Positions 59,601 to 64,000 of a stretch of DNA of 64,000 nucleotides are shown piece after piece. The translations under genes were made by a program, and so were the position numbers. The stretch is from assembly GCA_034096865.1 (NCBI GenBank), contig JAWQFJ010001299.1, forward strand, positions 57,448 to 121,447, read 5' to 3'. Position 1 is the first letter of the stretch. Every line of letters starts with the position of its first letter. The notes under the pieces are model-generated. The model was not told the DNA's origin, made no database searches, and saw nothing but the letters and a program-made list of their open reading frames with translations. Source of the DNA: Theodoxus fluviatilis (taxonomy: Eukaryota; Mollusca; Gastropoda; Cycloneritida; Neritidae).

Positions 59601-62600
59601 CTACAACTCCCACCTCCTTTGTGGGCGGTTTGCGCAAAATGACTCGACTGCGCAACCGACTCATTTAGCGATGGAGAGTCACATATCTTGAGGAAGAATC
59701 AGGGGAGACAACTTACACTGAGGCAGGCCCAGGATAGAGCTGAGAATCCACCGCCATGAAGGAAGAACAAGAGAGGTCCCTGACTGCCGCACTCGTAGAC
59801 CACAAATGTCTGTATGGAGTCAAAGAGTCATGCACGTACAGTATAAAACCTGTAGCTCTGGTCTTCTGTCTACCCACATCCTGGTGTGATGCAATATAAA
59901 AAGAGATATATACTTGTCTAATTGGTGAAAAAACAGTACCATGATTATAGGTGGGCAGTCTGTATACAACTCATGATAACATTACATTAAACATTAGTCC
60001 CAAGTTCTACTGTAGGCAATGCATTACTCATCGTGAGGGCATATGTTGTGTGCAGCGATTTCAAAATCCTAACAATTACCACATTACAAGATTGGTTTGA
60101 GTAATTTCTTAATTACTCATAACTCTTCTGCAGCCCTGTGCCCTAAAGCAACTGACAGATGCAAAGACCATCCTTCATCCAACTGTGATGGATGGATGGA
60201 TGGATAGATAAATGGATGGATGGATGGATGGATGGGACAGCTGGATGGAGTTTTATGGCCCATCAGCCTTTGTAGGCTATGTAAGGCCAGTGAGCACAAA
60301 AATCACTAGGTTAGAGTAAGTGCAATTCAAGTCAAAATTTCCTTATTTATTCACCTCTTACTAATGGCATGGGGGGCGCAGTGGTACTGTTCTGACCCTC
60401 AACCCACAAGGGGCTCCAACAGTGAAATGGATACGTTGCCACTGGCCTTTACTTCATGCTTGTGCTCGAAGTACTGGTTCCAATGCACAGGGCTGTAGTC
60501 CCTCCTCTTCAAGGGCCGTCTCCCTCCACTGCCAACAGACAGGATGCTGCATGTTGTATGACACTCAGCGAAACAGTGGGATTGTGTTGAATAAAAGGTT
60601 GGATTATTTCAAAGCATGCTAGTCATTAGGTCATTGCTTCTGAATCAACCTTGCATAATCACTTGTGCAATCTTCTTAAAATTCACAAGCACAATCAGTA
60701 CAGTTGTCTCTGTTGTCTATGAAGTGCATCTATCCCCTCATGTTGTGATTCATCACTTTCAGAGCCCACTGGAAATTGAAGTACAGCTCCCTTGGATGGA
60801 TGGATAGATGGCTGGTTAGTGTCTTACGGCCTATCACTATCAGCCTTTGTAGGCTATGTAAGGCCATTAAGCACAAAAATCACTAGAGCAGATTAGGGTA
60901 AACACAAATCAAGTCATGGTGTCTTTAGTTATTTGCCTCAAGTAGGGAGATGTGGTGGGTCAATTCTTACCCCAAACCCACAAGGCAGCTTCTTTGGAAA
61001 AGCTTCCAGAGATGGACCACACTAGTGGACACATCTGAGGAGAGGGGTGTGGGAAAGACAGCTTCACTGGCGGACCACACTAGTGGACACATCTGAGGAG
61101 AGGGGTGTGGGAAAGACAGCCTCACTGGCGGGCCACACAAGCTAGCAGGCCACAGCATCTGATTGGCAAGAGAGAATGGTCAGTAAAACTTGCAATGAAT
61201 TTGTGGTGATTCACACACAGAATGACTAACAAATCTGAATATTGGAGAGAAAAAAACCCCTCCTAAAATGCACCCAATCAGATGCTGTCACCCATCTGTT
61301 CGTGTGGCCCACCAGCTTGGCTGTCTTTCCCACACCCCTCTCCCTTGAAGAGTCCACTAGTGTGGTCCATCACTAGAAGCTTTTCTGCTCCCTCTTTTTC
61401 CAACAAATACAAATGATCACACACCCTAAATCTCTGTGATTTTTGCCTTCTGTCCTTGCAGCACTTAGAAGCCATTTAAACACAAGTGAATGTCTTTCCA
61501 TCACTTGCAACTGTTAAGACACCTGGCATGTAGGTAGATGAAAGCATACTACACTACATAGAGCGGCAGCTCCACTATACCCCCCTCCTCGGAAAAGATC
61601 ATAACCACAGAGCTTTCAGGGCATACTCCAGCAACCTAGCCAAGGGTGGCCCATGGGAATGTGCCACATGGATGGATGGATGACTTTTTATGGCCTATCA
61701 GCCTTTGTAGATTATGTCAGGCCATGGACAACAAATCCAAGAGACTAATCTATTCATGAGCAAGAGTAGTTGTATCCTGCAGCTGCCTGATGACTGTTTC
61801 GAAAGCAATGGCTTTAGTTACATCCCAGCAATTCAGGAAATTGGTCACAGATCAGGTGAAGCAACCCTACACTCAGCCTTCAAAGGAGCTTCCTGGTAGA
61901 TGCTTGGATCTACCTTTACTGTACACGAATAAAAACGATGACTGGAATGTGGAATGCCAATGTTTTTGCTGTTTCCATCAAAATACTCCTGACACATTAC
62001 TGTGGTGTGCAAACAAAACAGTGCACCATGAGGCTTTCTCATTAATTAGTCAAGAGCAAATTTTCGAATTTGGTCCACTCTGAGCTTGAGGTATTCTTGC
62101 TATTCTCTTGCCATCATAATATACGAAATGTCAATGAGTTGAATGACGGCCAAAAGAACGTCGAGTATGAAAATTAATCATTCAAGAGACGCGACATGTG
62201 TAGAGCGACTTGGTCTATCTTCGTTCCGTCTCTCAATTTTTCTTCTACAATCCTCCATCATCCGCTTTCCATATTTTCTCAACTATTCGTGTCCATTATT
62301 CGTTGTCGGCATTGTTTAGTCGCGAAGGACCGCAGTAACGGCGTCATGCTGCGTCAACTGAATCAGTAGATCTACTAGATGGATCGCAACTCGCATGCTC
62401 CCGCCTACTTTTCAATCTGCATCTTTCTTCTTCTACATGTACACTGTCGCAACTGACGTGACTAATAGTAAAGTATCCGTCATTATAATGACTCACACTC
62501 TGATGGCGAGTAAAAACAACGATGCAGGTTTACTTCAAGATTGTTTTGAATGTAAATGGCGAAGTTGGCTAGAGTCAGTGTGATTTTAATACCCGATTGC

Positions 62601-62765
62601 AAAATTCTCTGCAATTTCGTCCGATTAGAACTTGGCATGGCGAAAATGCATTCCTGACTCAAGCAAATTCGGCTCAGAATACCTAGCATTGGGGCCAGCT
62701 TGAGGTAGCGGAGGCAACGCAGCACCGGCCCGATTCTTCAAAGCATCGCGTTCTAGAGCAGACAT
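28352..62765 (-). CDS. PPME1: Protein phosphatase methylesterase 1 (PME-1), 16 exons
   Basis: This is an alpha/beta-hydrolase that removes the methyl ester from the C-terminal leucine of the PP2A catalytic subunit. The exons are 62683-62765, 60435-60528, 59717-59809, 58313-58370, 56754-56805, 56146-56214, 55752-55837, 55471-55561, 52968-53033, 50010-50181, 47936-47999, 47481-47546, 47075-47119, 41340-41404, 35218-35285 and 28352-28370. All joins are GT-AG with matching phases; the CDS is 1,191 nt (396 residues; human 386). Visible landmarks are HGGG (77-80, oxyanion hole), GHSMGG with Ser150, VVIDVVEG with Asp175, and SGHAIHED with His359. These equal human Ser156, Asp181 and His349; the Ser-Asp spacing of 25 residues is identical. 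Exon 10 encodes the variable acidic/proline loop. The C-terminus is WTFPGC (human CVFPGC). The start codon gives MSALER, as in human MSALEK. Confidence 0.97.
28371..29040 (-). other. PPME1 intron 15, distal part
   Basis: Unique AT-rich intron sequence between the last exon and the 48-bp array. No additional feature seen. Confidence 0.6.
29733..29753. other. Assembly gap (21 N)
   Basis: Run of N inside the 48-bp array. The true array length is therefore unknown. Confidence 0.99.
30567..34214. repeat. Two tandem 38-unit (1,824-bp) higher-order repeats
   Basis: Each 48-bp unit was scored by its variant after AAGG (CAG, CGG, CGT, TGT). Units 30567-32390 and 32391-34214 then give the same order at 35 of 38 positions. 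Differences are at units 13, 25 and 34. A third copy appears to start at 34215 and diverges after four units. The scoring was done by eye. Confidence 0.85.
34897..34957. repeat. (CA)n microsatellite
   Basis: CA tract homologous in position to 452-558 of copy A. Confidence 0.92.
35218..35285 (-). CDS. PPME1: PPME1 exon 15 (68 bp)
   Basis: Acceptor TTTTGTAG, donor GTAAGT. It reads VADVLATFMVRHKVAEATQN then FQ and two bases of the next codon. It aligns with the human C-terminal helix VAEAVATFLIRHRFAEP. Confidence 0.94.
35286..36138 (-). other. PPME1 intron 14 flank
   Basis: Intron sequence homologous to 660-950 of copy A. A phrase CCCAGTATTAGGCATTATCA is repeated three times at 35645-35708. 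No gene seen. Confidence 0.6.
36240..37040. repeat. About 370-bp tandem units inside the piggyBac element
   Basis: The block with GGCCAACTTGTACACAAGTA, TGTCTGCTTCTACCCACAAC and GGTTGTCATGGTAACAAG occurs at about 36270 and 36640. A diverged third start occurs at about 37005. Confidence 0.85.
37133..38016. mobile_element. TGACCT-rich dispersed element, copy 3
   Basis: Same ends as copy 1, about 884 bp, with interrupted GGAC units at 37917-37971. It is nested in the piggyBac element, so it arrived after it or within it. Confidence 0.88.
38091..39711 (-). pseudogene. piggyBac-type transposase, internally deleted (PGBD-like)
   Basis: Start MYSGGDSSSDELLLELSLDL at 39711, then a Ser/Arg-rich acidic region (39400-39650). 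A piggyBac core follows with DYFELFVDQQMIDLMVSETN, RYAEQAA, REEIKRFIGVMIAMCLIKKP and EIRQFWSTHP. A long TC tract (38825-39070 on plus) then separates this from a second part with LSVDESVMPWQGSVAFRQFI, PKKPVCYGMKLY and a Cys-rich end CSACEVPLCVTPCHMVFH. Between CESSSGYICEMN and the Cys-rich end only a few residues remain, whereas a full enzyme has roughly 200 residues there with further catalytic aspartates. The two parts could be exons around an intron holding the AG tract, but the missing catalytic core makes the copy inactive. Confidence 0.85.
38825..39070. repeat. Poly-G and (AG)n low-complexity tract
   Basis: Runs of G broken by AA, then long (GA)n with GGGGA blocks. It separates the two transposase parts. 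Confidence 0.93.
40235..41325. repeat. 30-bp minisatellite beside PPME1 exon 14, about 36 copies
   Basis: The unit starts GGTGTCCTTACTGCGACTAT and ends GGTGAGACAT or GGTGAGACTT. It ends about 15 bp from the donor of PPME1 exon 14. On the transcribed (minus) sense each unit contains CGCAGTAAGG, a splice-donor-like word. The homologous site in copy A (about 2560-2580) has only AAGACATGGGTCAAG, without an array. All frames are open because 30 is a multiple of three. Confidence 0.96.
41340..41404 (-). CDS. PPME1: PPME1 exon 14 (65 bp), catalytic His
   Basis: Acceptor GGTTGCAG, donor GTTAGT. It reads KFQMQVLPQSGHAIHEDVPD then K. The first His of GHAIHED is the triad base (His359 here, His349 in human). 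Confidence 0.96.
41436..41975. repeat. About 26-bp minisatellite, long form
   Basis: Around 20 degenerate units of the type GCTAGGTCATGAATATGTAC followed by AACAGT. The homologous array in copy A (2700-2870) has about six. Confidence 0.92.
42095..43301. mobile_element. TIR DNA element, 1.2 kb, TA target site
   Basis: Perfect inverted ends of about 28 bp begin TGTGCACGTCCACGATATTG at 42095 and end at 43301. TA flanks lie at 42093-42094 and 43302-43303. The paralogous copy A sequence at 2990-3005 (GCAAAACATGTTACC) is the empty site with matching length. No transposase ORF is recognisable, so it is a non-autonomous element that entered after the duplication. Confidence 0.9.
43691..44008 (-). 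pseudogene. piggyBac-type transposase N-terminal fragment
   Basis: The reading begins MTSASDDDFSDAEWSDTVEE and contains VDYFLQFFPEEMFDMIHDWA. This matches the segment DYFELFVDQQMIDLMVSETN of the other transposase in the window, the start of the core domain. It ends soon after, with no DDE region. It identifies the TTAA element as a piggyBac derivative. Confidence 0.7.
44122..44957. mobile_element. TGACCT-rich dispersed element, copy 4
   Basis: Same ends as the other copies, about 836 bp. A 17-bp part of the ACCCAAGGTCAAGGTCATCC segment is missing near 44290. It is nested in the TTAA element. Confidence 0.88.
45113..46566. repeat. 42-bp minisatellite, about 34 copies
   Basis: The unit contains GGAGGTCTGTGTAACAACAG then CTCTGAATGAGTGCACGCAT. 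Variants: GTGAAACAACAG, and a 39-bp form with GTGAAACCAG. It is open in many frames without being a gene. Confidence 0.96.
46886..46902. repeat. Poly-G homopolymer
   Basis: A run of 17 or so G, in a stretch homologous to 3045-3065 of copy A, which lacks the expansion. Confidence 0.85.
47075..47119 (-). CDS. PPME1: PPME1 exon 13 (45 bp)
   Basis: Acceptor ATTTCAG, donor GTGAGT. It reads VDRLDKDLTIGQMQ, almost identical to the human segment VDRLDKDLTIGQMQ. Confidence 0.96.
47481..47546 (-). CDS. PPME1: PPME1 exon 12 (66 bp)
   Basis: Acceptor TGCTGCAG, donor GTAAGC. It reads WFEGLSSKFLSCETPKLLLL then A. Human has WFRGLSNLFLSCPIPKLLLL. Confidence 0.96.
47936..47999 (-). CDS. PPME1: PPME1 exon 11 (64 bp)
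   Basis: Acceptor ATTTTAG, donor GTACAC. It reads PKNQGKYTWRIDLSRTDIFW then K. Human has HPYTWRIELAKTEKYW. Confidence 0.94.
48670..49090. repeat. About 215-bp tandem duplication in intron 10
   Basis: Two diverged copies share GTGCTTCGACCGATG, GACTTCCCTAGCGTAAGTAA and CAAAAGCTGTTGTATTCTTG. Confidence 0.85.
49210..49225 (+). promoter_or_regulatory. Histone-mRNA-like 3' stem-loop sequence
   Basis: GGCCCTCTTCAGGGCC forms a six-pair stem with a four-base loop. It is close to the metazoan histone 3' stem-loop consensus GGCYCTTTTCAGRGCC and has an upstream AAAC. There is no histone ORF nearby. It is a look-alike, possibly carried by a repeat. Confidence 0.45.
50010..50181 (-). CDS. PPME1: PPME1 exon 10 (172 bp), variable acidic/proline loop
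   Basis: Acceptor CTGTGACAG, donor GTAGGG. It encodes ELEEEEESSHPPPPP, VHETIAEEPEDETFAVPTPP and ends PPVKR. It corresponds to the acidic, poorly conserved loop of PME-1 (human EEEEEDEEGSE). Length and composition differ from human, as expected for this loop. Confidence 0.9.
50235..52640. repeat. G-rich about 20-bp minisatellite with a nearly pure-G core
   Basis: Units of the type GGTGGAGGTGGTGGGAGGGA fill 50260-50500 and 50940-52600. Positions 50505-50935 are almost only G with scattered A and T. It lies in PPME1 intron 9, C-rich on the transcribed sense. Long open frames are composition artefacts. Sequence accuracy in the core is doubtful. Confidence 0.95.
52968..53033 (-). CDS. PPME1: PPME1 exon 9 (66 bp)
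   Basis: Acceptor GATTCCAG, donor GTGAGC. It reads VRSGQIRNLESARVSMVGQL then K. Human has VKSGQIRNLESARVSMVGQV. Confidence 0.97.
53034..54100. other. PPME1 intron 8, left part
   Basis: No PPME1 exon. From about 53560 the sequence is richer in GC, with AAGGGAGGTAACTC at 53859-53872, and may be the 5' flank of the Mutator-like fragment. Gap of 16 N at 53985-54000. Confidence 0.5.
53985..54000. other. Assembly gap (16 N)
   Basis: Run of N next to a short duplicated phrase GCGGCTGCACGCACCTCG (54018-54053). Confidence 0.99.
54101..54457 (+). pseudogene. N-terminal fragment of a Mutator-like transposase-type protein
   Basis: The frame starts MPALTVPSQSLPPRPSTSTA and leads to a zinc-ribbon-like segment: WVIVHLDQLSELMKDVLCLN, CFLSGLTI, ENNGLASKLCLKCGACN. 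The pattern of CxxC pairs around G.A..L.L.C is one I associate with the N-terminus of Mutator-like transposase proteins of invertebrates. It stops at TAG 54455-54457, far short of a catalytic domain. It lies antisense in PPME1 intron 8 and is a relic or a first exon. Confidence 0.5.
54458..55470. other. PPME1 intron 8, right part
   Basis: AT-rich sequence, possibly the remainder of the Mutator-like element. No ORF supported. Confidence 0.55.
55471..55561 (-). CDS. PPME1: PPME1 exon 8 (91 bp)
   Basis: Acceptor TCTTTCAG, donor GTAAGC. It reads TALEALSSMQSFLRGRPSTF then KDLDTAIEW. Human has TAMDALNSMQNFLRGRPKTF. Confidence 0.97.
55752..55837 (-). CDS. PPME1: PPME1 exon 7 (86 bp), end of nucleophile elbow and catalytic Asp
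   Basis: Acceptor GTTGCAG, donor GTAAGA. Its first base completes the catalytic Ser150 codon (split AG/C). It reads MGGAIAVHTAVRELLPTLIG and LVVIDVVE with Asp175. Confidence 0.97.
55908..55936. repeat. (AAAAT)n short tandem repeat
   Basis: Five or so AAAAT/AAATA units in intron 6. Confidence 0.85.
56146..56214 (-). CDS. PPME1: PPME1 exon 6 (69 bp)
   Basis: Acceptor TATTGCAG, donor GTACGA. It reads DVGEVVKALYKDDPPPIILV then GH and the first two bases of the serine codon. Human has DVGNVVEAMYGDLPPPIMLI. Confidence 0.97.
56583..56655. repeat. (TG)n microsatellite
   Basis: About 36 TG units ending in a GCGCGCGTGCG stretch, in intron 5 some 100 bp from exon 5. Confidence 0.95.
56754..56805 (-). 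CDS. PPME1: PPME1 exon 5 (52 bp)
   Basis: Acceptor ATTTCAG, donor GTAAGA. It reads G then DTETNDDTNLSAETMS. Human has ETKVKNPEDLSAETMAK. LSAETM is the identifying match. Confidence 0.93.
57427..57890 (+). pseudogene. Unidentified ORF interrupted by a MITE
   Basis: The ATG at 57427 opens MAASGARVGKKLLIDEITED and continues to the MITE target site CACTTC. Right of the MITE the reading resumes in a different frame as MVSYRMARELYQRNKSNLGS and ends at TAA 57888-57890. Without the MITE and one target copy (242 bp in all) the two parts are one frame of about 75 codons. It is antisense within PPME1 intron 4. The family is unknown; it may belong to an older transposon. Confidence 0.4.
57514..57749. 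mobile_element. MITE, 236 bp, with CACTTC target duplication
   Basis: Ends CAGACCTGCCTAC at the left and its inverse GTAGGCAGGTCTG at the right, flanked by CACTTC at 57508-57513 and 57750-57755. The body has repeated AATCGGGAG words and a G run (57602-57616). The element has no coding capacity. Confidence 0.88.
58313..58370 (-). CDS. PPME1: PPME1 exon 4 (58 bp)
   Basis: Acceptor TCTTGCAG, donor GTGAGT. It reads STLSHLVTCRCAAVDLRGHG. Human has SRVQCRIVALDLRSHGE. The donor overlaps a GAGTTATCTCCCTTT motif. Confidence 0.95.
58539..58747. repeat. Fold-back element with histone-stem-loop-like arms
   Basis: The left arm CTTTCATTAGAGAGAGTGTG through to GCCATTTTAGTGGGTC is repeated in inverse orientation at about 58700-58747, with substitutions. 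The left arm contains the minus-strand stem-loop GGCCCTCTTCAGGGCC (58560-58575); the right arm has a decayed version. Confidence 0.8.
58748..59716 (-). other. PPME1 intron 3
   Basis: Contains a short CA tract (59023-59047) and otherwise unique sequence. No gene seen. Confidence 0.55.
59717..59809 (-). CDS. PPME1: PPME1 exon 3 (93 bp), oxyanion hole
   Basis: Acceptor CATACAG, donor GTAAGT. It reads TFVVYECGSQGPLLFFLHGG then GFSALSWACLS. Human has TFRVYKSGSEGPVLLLLHGG. Phase 0 at both ends. Confidence 0.97.
60187..60415 (-). mobile_element. SINE-like dispersed repeat, copy 3
   Basis: Long (GGAT)n start, then TTTTATGGCCCATCAGCCTT through to ACCCACAAGGGGC. It lies in intron 2, 20 bp from the end of exon 2. 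Confidence 0.78.
60435..60528 (-). CDS. PPME1: PPME1 exon 2 (94 bp)
   Basis: Acceptor GTTGGCAG, donor GTATCC. After one completing base it reads GGRRPLKRRDYSPVHWNQYF then EHKHEVKASGN. Human has GRKRDFSPVPWSQYF. Confidence 0.94.
60795..60986 (-). mobile_element. SINE-like dispersed repeat, copy 4
   Basis: GGATGGATGGATAGATGG, then TCTTACGGCCTATCA through to ACCCACAAGG. Intron 1. Confidence 0.75.
61000..61390. repeat. Tandem pair plus inverted copy around GACCACACTAGTGGAC
   Basis: Two near-identical units of about 68 bp (61006-61139; GGACCACACTAGTGGACACA, GAGGGGTGTGGGAAAGACAG) face a diverged inverse copy at 61273-61385, which contains GCTGTCTTTCCCACACCCCT. It is an imperfect fold-back. Confidence 0.82.
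61400..62682 (-). other. PPME1 intron 1, remainder
   Basis: Truncated SINE-like copy at 61671-61727 (GGATGGATGGATGACTTTTT, ATGGCCTATCAGCCTTTGTA). The rest is unique, with no supported ORF. Confidence 0.55.
62683..62765 (-). CDS. PPME1: PPME1 exon 1 (83 bp coding), start codon
   Basis: ATG at 62763-62765 reads MSALERDALKNRAGAALPPL then PQAGPNA, with donor GTATTC. The MSALE start and LPPLP match the human N-terminus MSALEK...RPPLPG. It joins exon 2 in phase 2. Confidence 0.93.
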
Positions 62766-63077
62766 CTTTTTTCGGCTATCCCGATTAGATCTCGTAAATA
62801 TGAGACTTTGAGCTTTTTGCAAATGTGCGCAAAAAATTCATTTGTGTTATGAATTAATATATTAATTGTATTTGTTGCAAAATTTGTATAAAATAATATT
62901 TTATACAGGTTTTATTTCGGACTATTTAGCTAGTCTCGCGATGTCCCAGTTGACAGAAATGGCGGACAAGTTTGGACGAATGTTTGTATGGTAACAAGGT
63001 GTTGAGTGCCTGGAGTACCTCAATGGACACCGTTTTTCATCTGGATTTACACGCATCAGGACTATGTTGACACCACA
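62766..63077. promoter_or_regulatory. Probable divergent promoter of PPME1 and a plus-strand gene
   Basis: An interval of about 310 bp separates the two start codons. It contains TCTCGCGA at 62934-62941, a palindromic element seen in animal TATA-less promoters, and CGATG/GGCGGAC words near 62940-62970. No TATA box is placed convincingly. Confidence 0.4.
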
Positions 63078-63123
63078 ATGGTGAAAAAGAAAATCAAACC
63101 CGATAAGGGCGTCAAGAAACGAG
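63078..63123 (+). CDS. Putative first coding exon of a divergent gene
   Basis: The ATG at 63078 reads MVKKKIKPDKGVKKR and then reaches a GTAGGA donor. The lysine-rich start and donor suggest a first exon of a nuclear or nucleolar protein, but no later exon is identified before 64000. An alternative upstream start is ATGGCGGACAAG (62958). Confidence 0.35.
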
Positions 63124-64000
63124 GTAGGAACGGGAAAGTGCTTGTTTGCCTGTCAAAAACCATGTTTGTGCATGTCGCTCAAATCTGCGCCACACGTGAA
63201 TGGCATGCTTGATACCGGCTTTCTTTTTATGTAATCGCTACATTTTAAAGTGTGAGCTTCTACATTGCCGTGTTTAGGTCATTACTATATGCATTTTAGC
63301 GTGGTTAGTGCGTGTAATTGCTGGAGACACCGGAAAACATTGAGTCTTGTGTCCATGTAGCTCCGTCTCTATCGAATGGTCATGGCCATTGTGCATGGTA
63401 GTAGTAGTACTACTAATATGATTACAAGGACTCTTCACGCTTGCTTGCCCATACATCATTACTTACAGCCAAGGGCAGTCTATTTAGAATCTCGATCTAC
63501 ACCGTTGGCGTCGCTTATTGGGGTCTAAATGCTGGATTGGACAGGGTCAAGCGAGCAAGGCTGCCCAGAATGTGTGCCGTGAACGGCGTGAGCTCCATGG
63601 GAGTATGCATGTTTGCTATTTTAAAAAATCCTCCTTCCCACTCAGAGTTTCAGACATTTAATGTCGCTGACCAAGGGGACTGATGCAAAAGTGACAATGC
63701 TTTCTCCAAGTAGGTTTGATATATGCCTCACAAAGTTTTCAACCATGCAGGCATTCTTCAAATAGCTCAAACATTAGGCCCTGTATTGTTCCTCAACTGG
63801 TGAGTAACCTGTGCATACAAAGAGTGGTGATTACAACTTCACATACGACAGAGAAGGAATTGTCTCCTTTTAGTACTATATGATGTGCAGTTAGGCAATT
63901 GCCACATGAAACTGATAGGTGACAAGACTTCACCTTTGTCCAGATATTTGAGTAATGAAGACCTTTCCAACCCCACCACTACCGCCTTAAGCTCTTTCCA
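63124..64000. other. No further gene seen
   Basis: If the exon at 63078-63123 is real this is its first intron. No repeat or ORF with support. Confidence 0.5.

Noticed and set aside
61560..61660. An extra PPME1 exon carrying the RKRDFSP-type segment
   Set aside because: The apparent PPRKRS reading is on the plus strand. The true segment is exon 2 at 60435-60528, with exact phase agreement.

Overview
This window is nuclear DNA from an animal. A mollusc, most likely a marine gastropod, is my inference. It rests on the spliceosomal gene structure, on the very high load of minisatellites and TIR transposons, on recurrent AAGGGAGRTAACTC-type motifs and on a TGACCT-rich dispersed element of a kind I associate with gastropods. 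No bacterial gene, operon or CRISPR array is present. Two assembly gaps (N runs) lie at 29733-29753 and 53985-54000.

The main gene is a complete PPME1 orthologue (protein phosphatase methylesterase 1, PME-1) on the minus strand. It runs from the ATG at 62765 to the stop at 28352 in 16 coding exons. All GT-AG junctions and phases were checked by hand, and the 1,191-nt CDS encodes 396 residues against 386 in human. The oxyanion HGGG and the Ser-Asp-His triad are all present. Its introns hold most of the remaining sequence: a 5.6-kb array of 48-bp units, a 30-bp array beside a splice donor, a 42-bp array, a 2.4-kb G-rich array, piggyBac-type elements, a Mutator-like fragment, MITEs and SINE-like repeats.

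The left part (about 240-17060) is a diverged partial duplicate of the 3' half of PPME1 (homologous to about 34660-47630). Four recognisable exon remnants carry a nonsense codon, a 24-bp deletion that removes the catalytic histidine, and a lost splice donor, so this copy is a pseudogene. The intact copy supplies empty sites that date several insertions. For example, an 875-bp TTAA-flanked element in copy A has an intact TTAA at 47588-47591 in copy B.

Between the two copies, at 17.4-25.4 kb, four small minus-strand exons with compatible phases mark part of a second gene that I could not identify. A possible divergent gene starts on the plus strand at 63078, about 310 bp from the PPME1 start codon. 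A CR1/Jockey-type LINE at 7.5-11.5 kb is split by one of four copies of the TGACCT element. That copy is direct evidence that this nuclear-receptor-half-site-rich repeat has moved.

At least four piggyBac-like families with TTAA target sites are present, one with an internally deleted transposase. The sequence-level novelties are the 48-bp array with a 38-unit (1,824-bp) higher-order repeat, the mobile TGACCT element, the splice-site-like 30-bp array and the overlap of a dispersed mollusc-type motif with two PPME1 splice donors.
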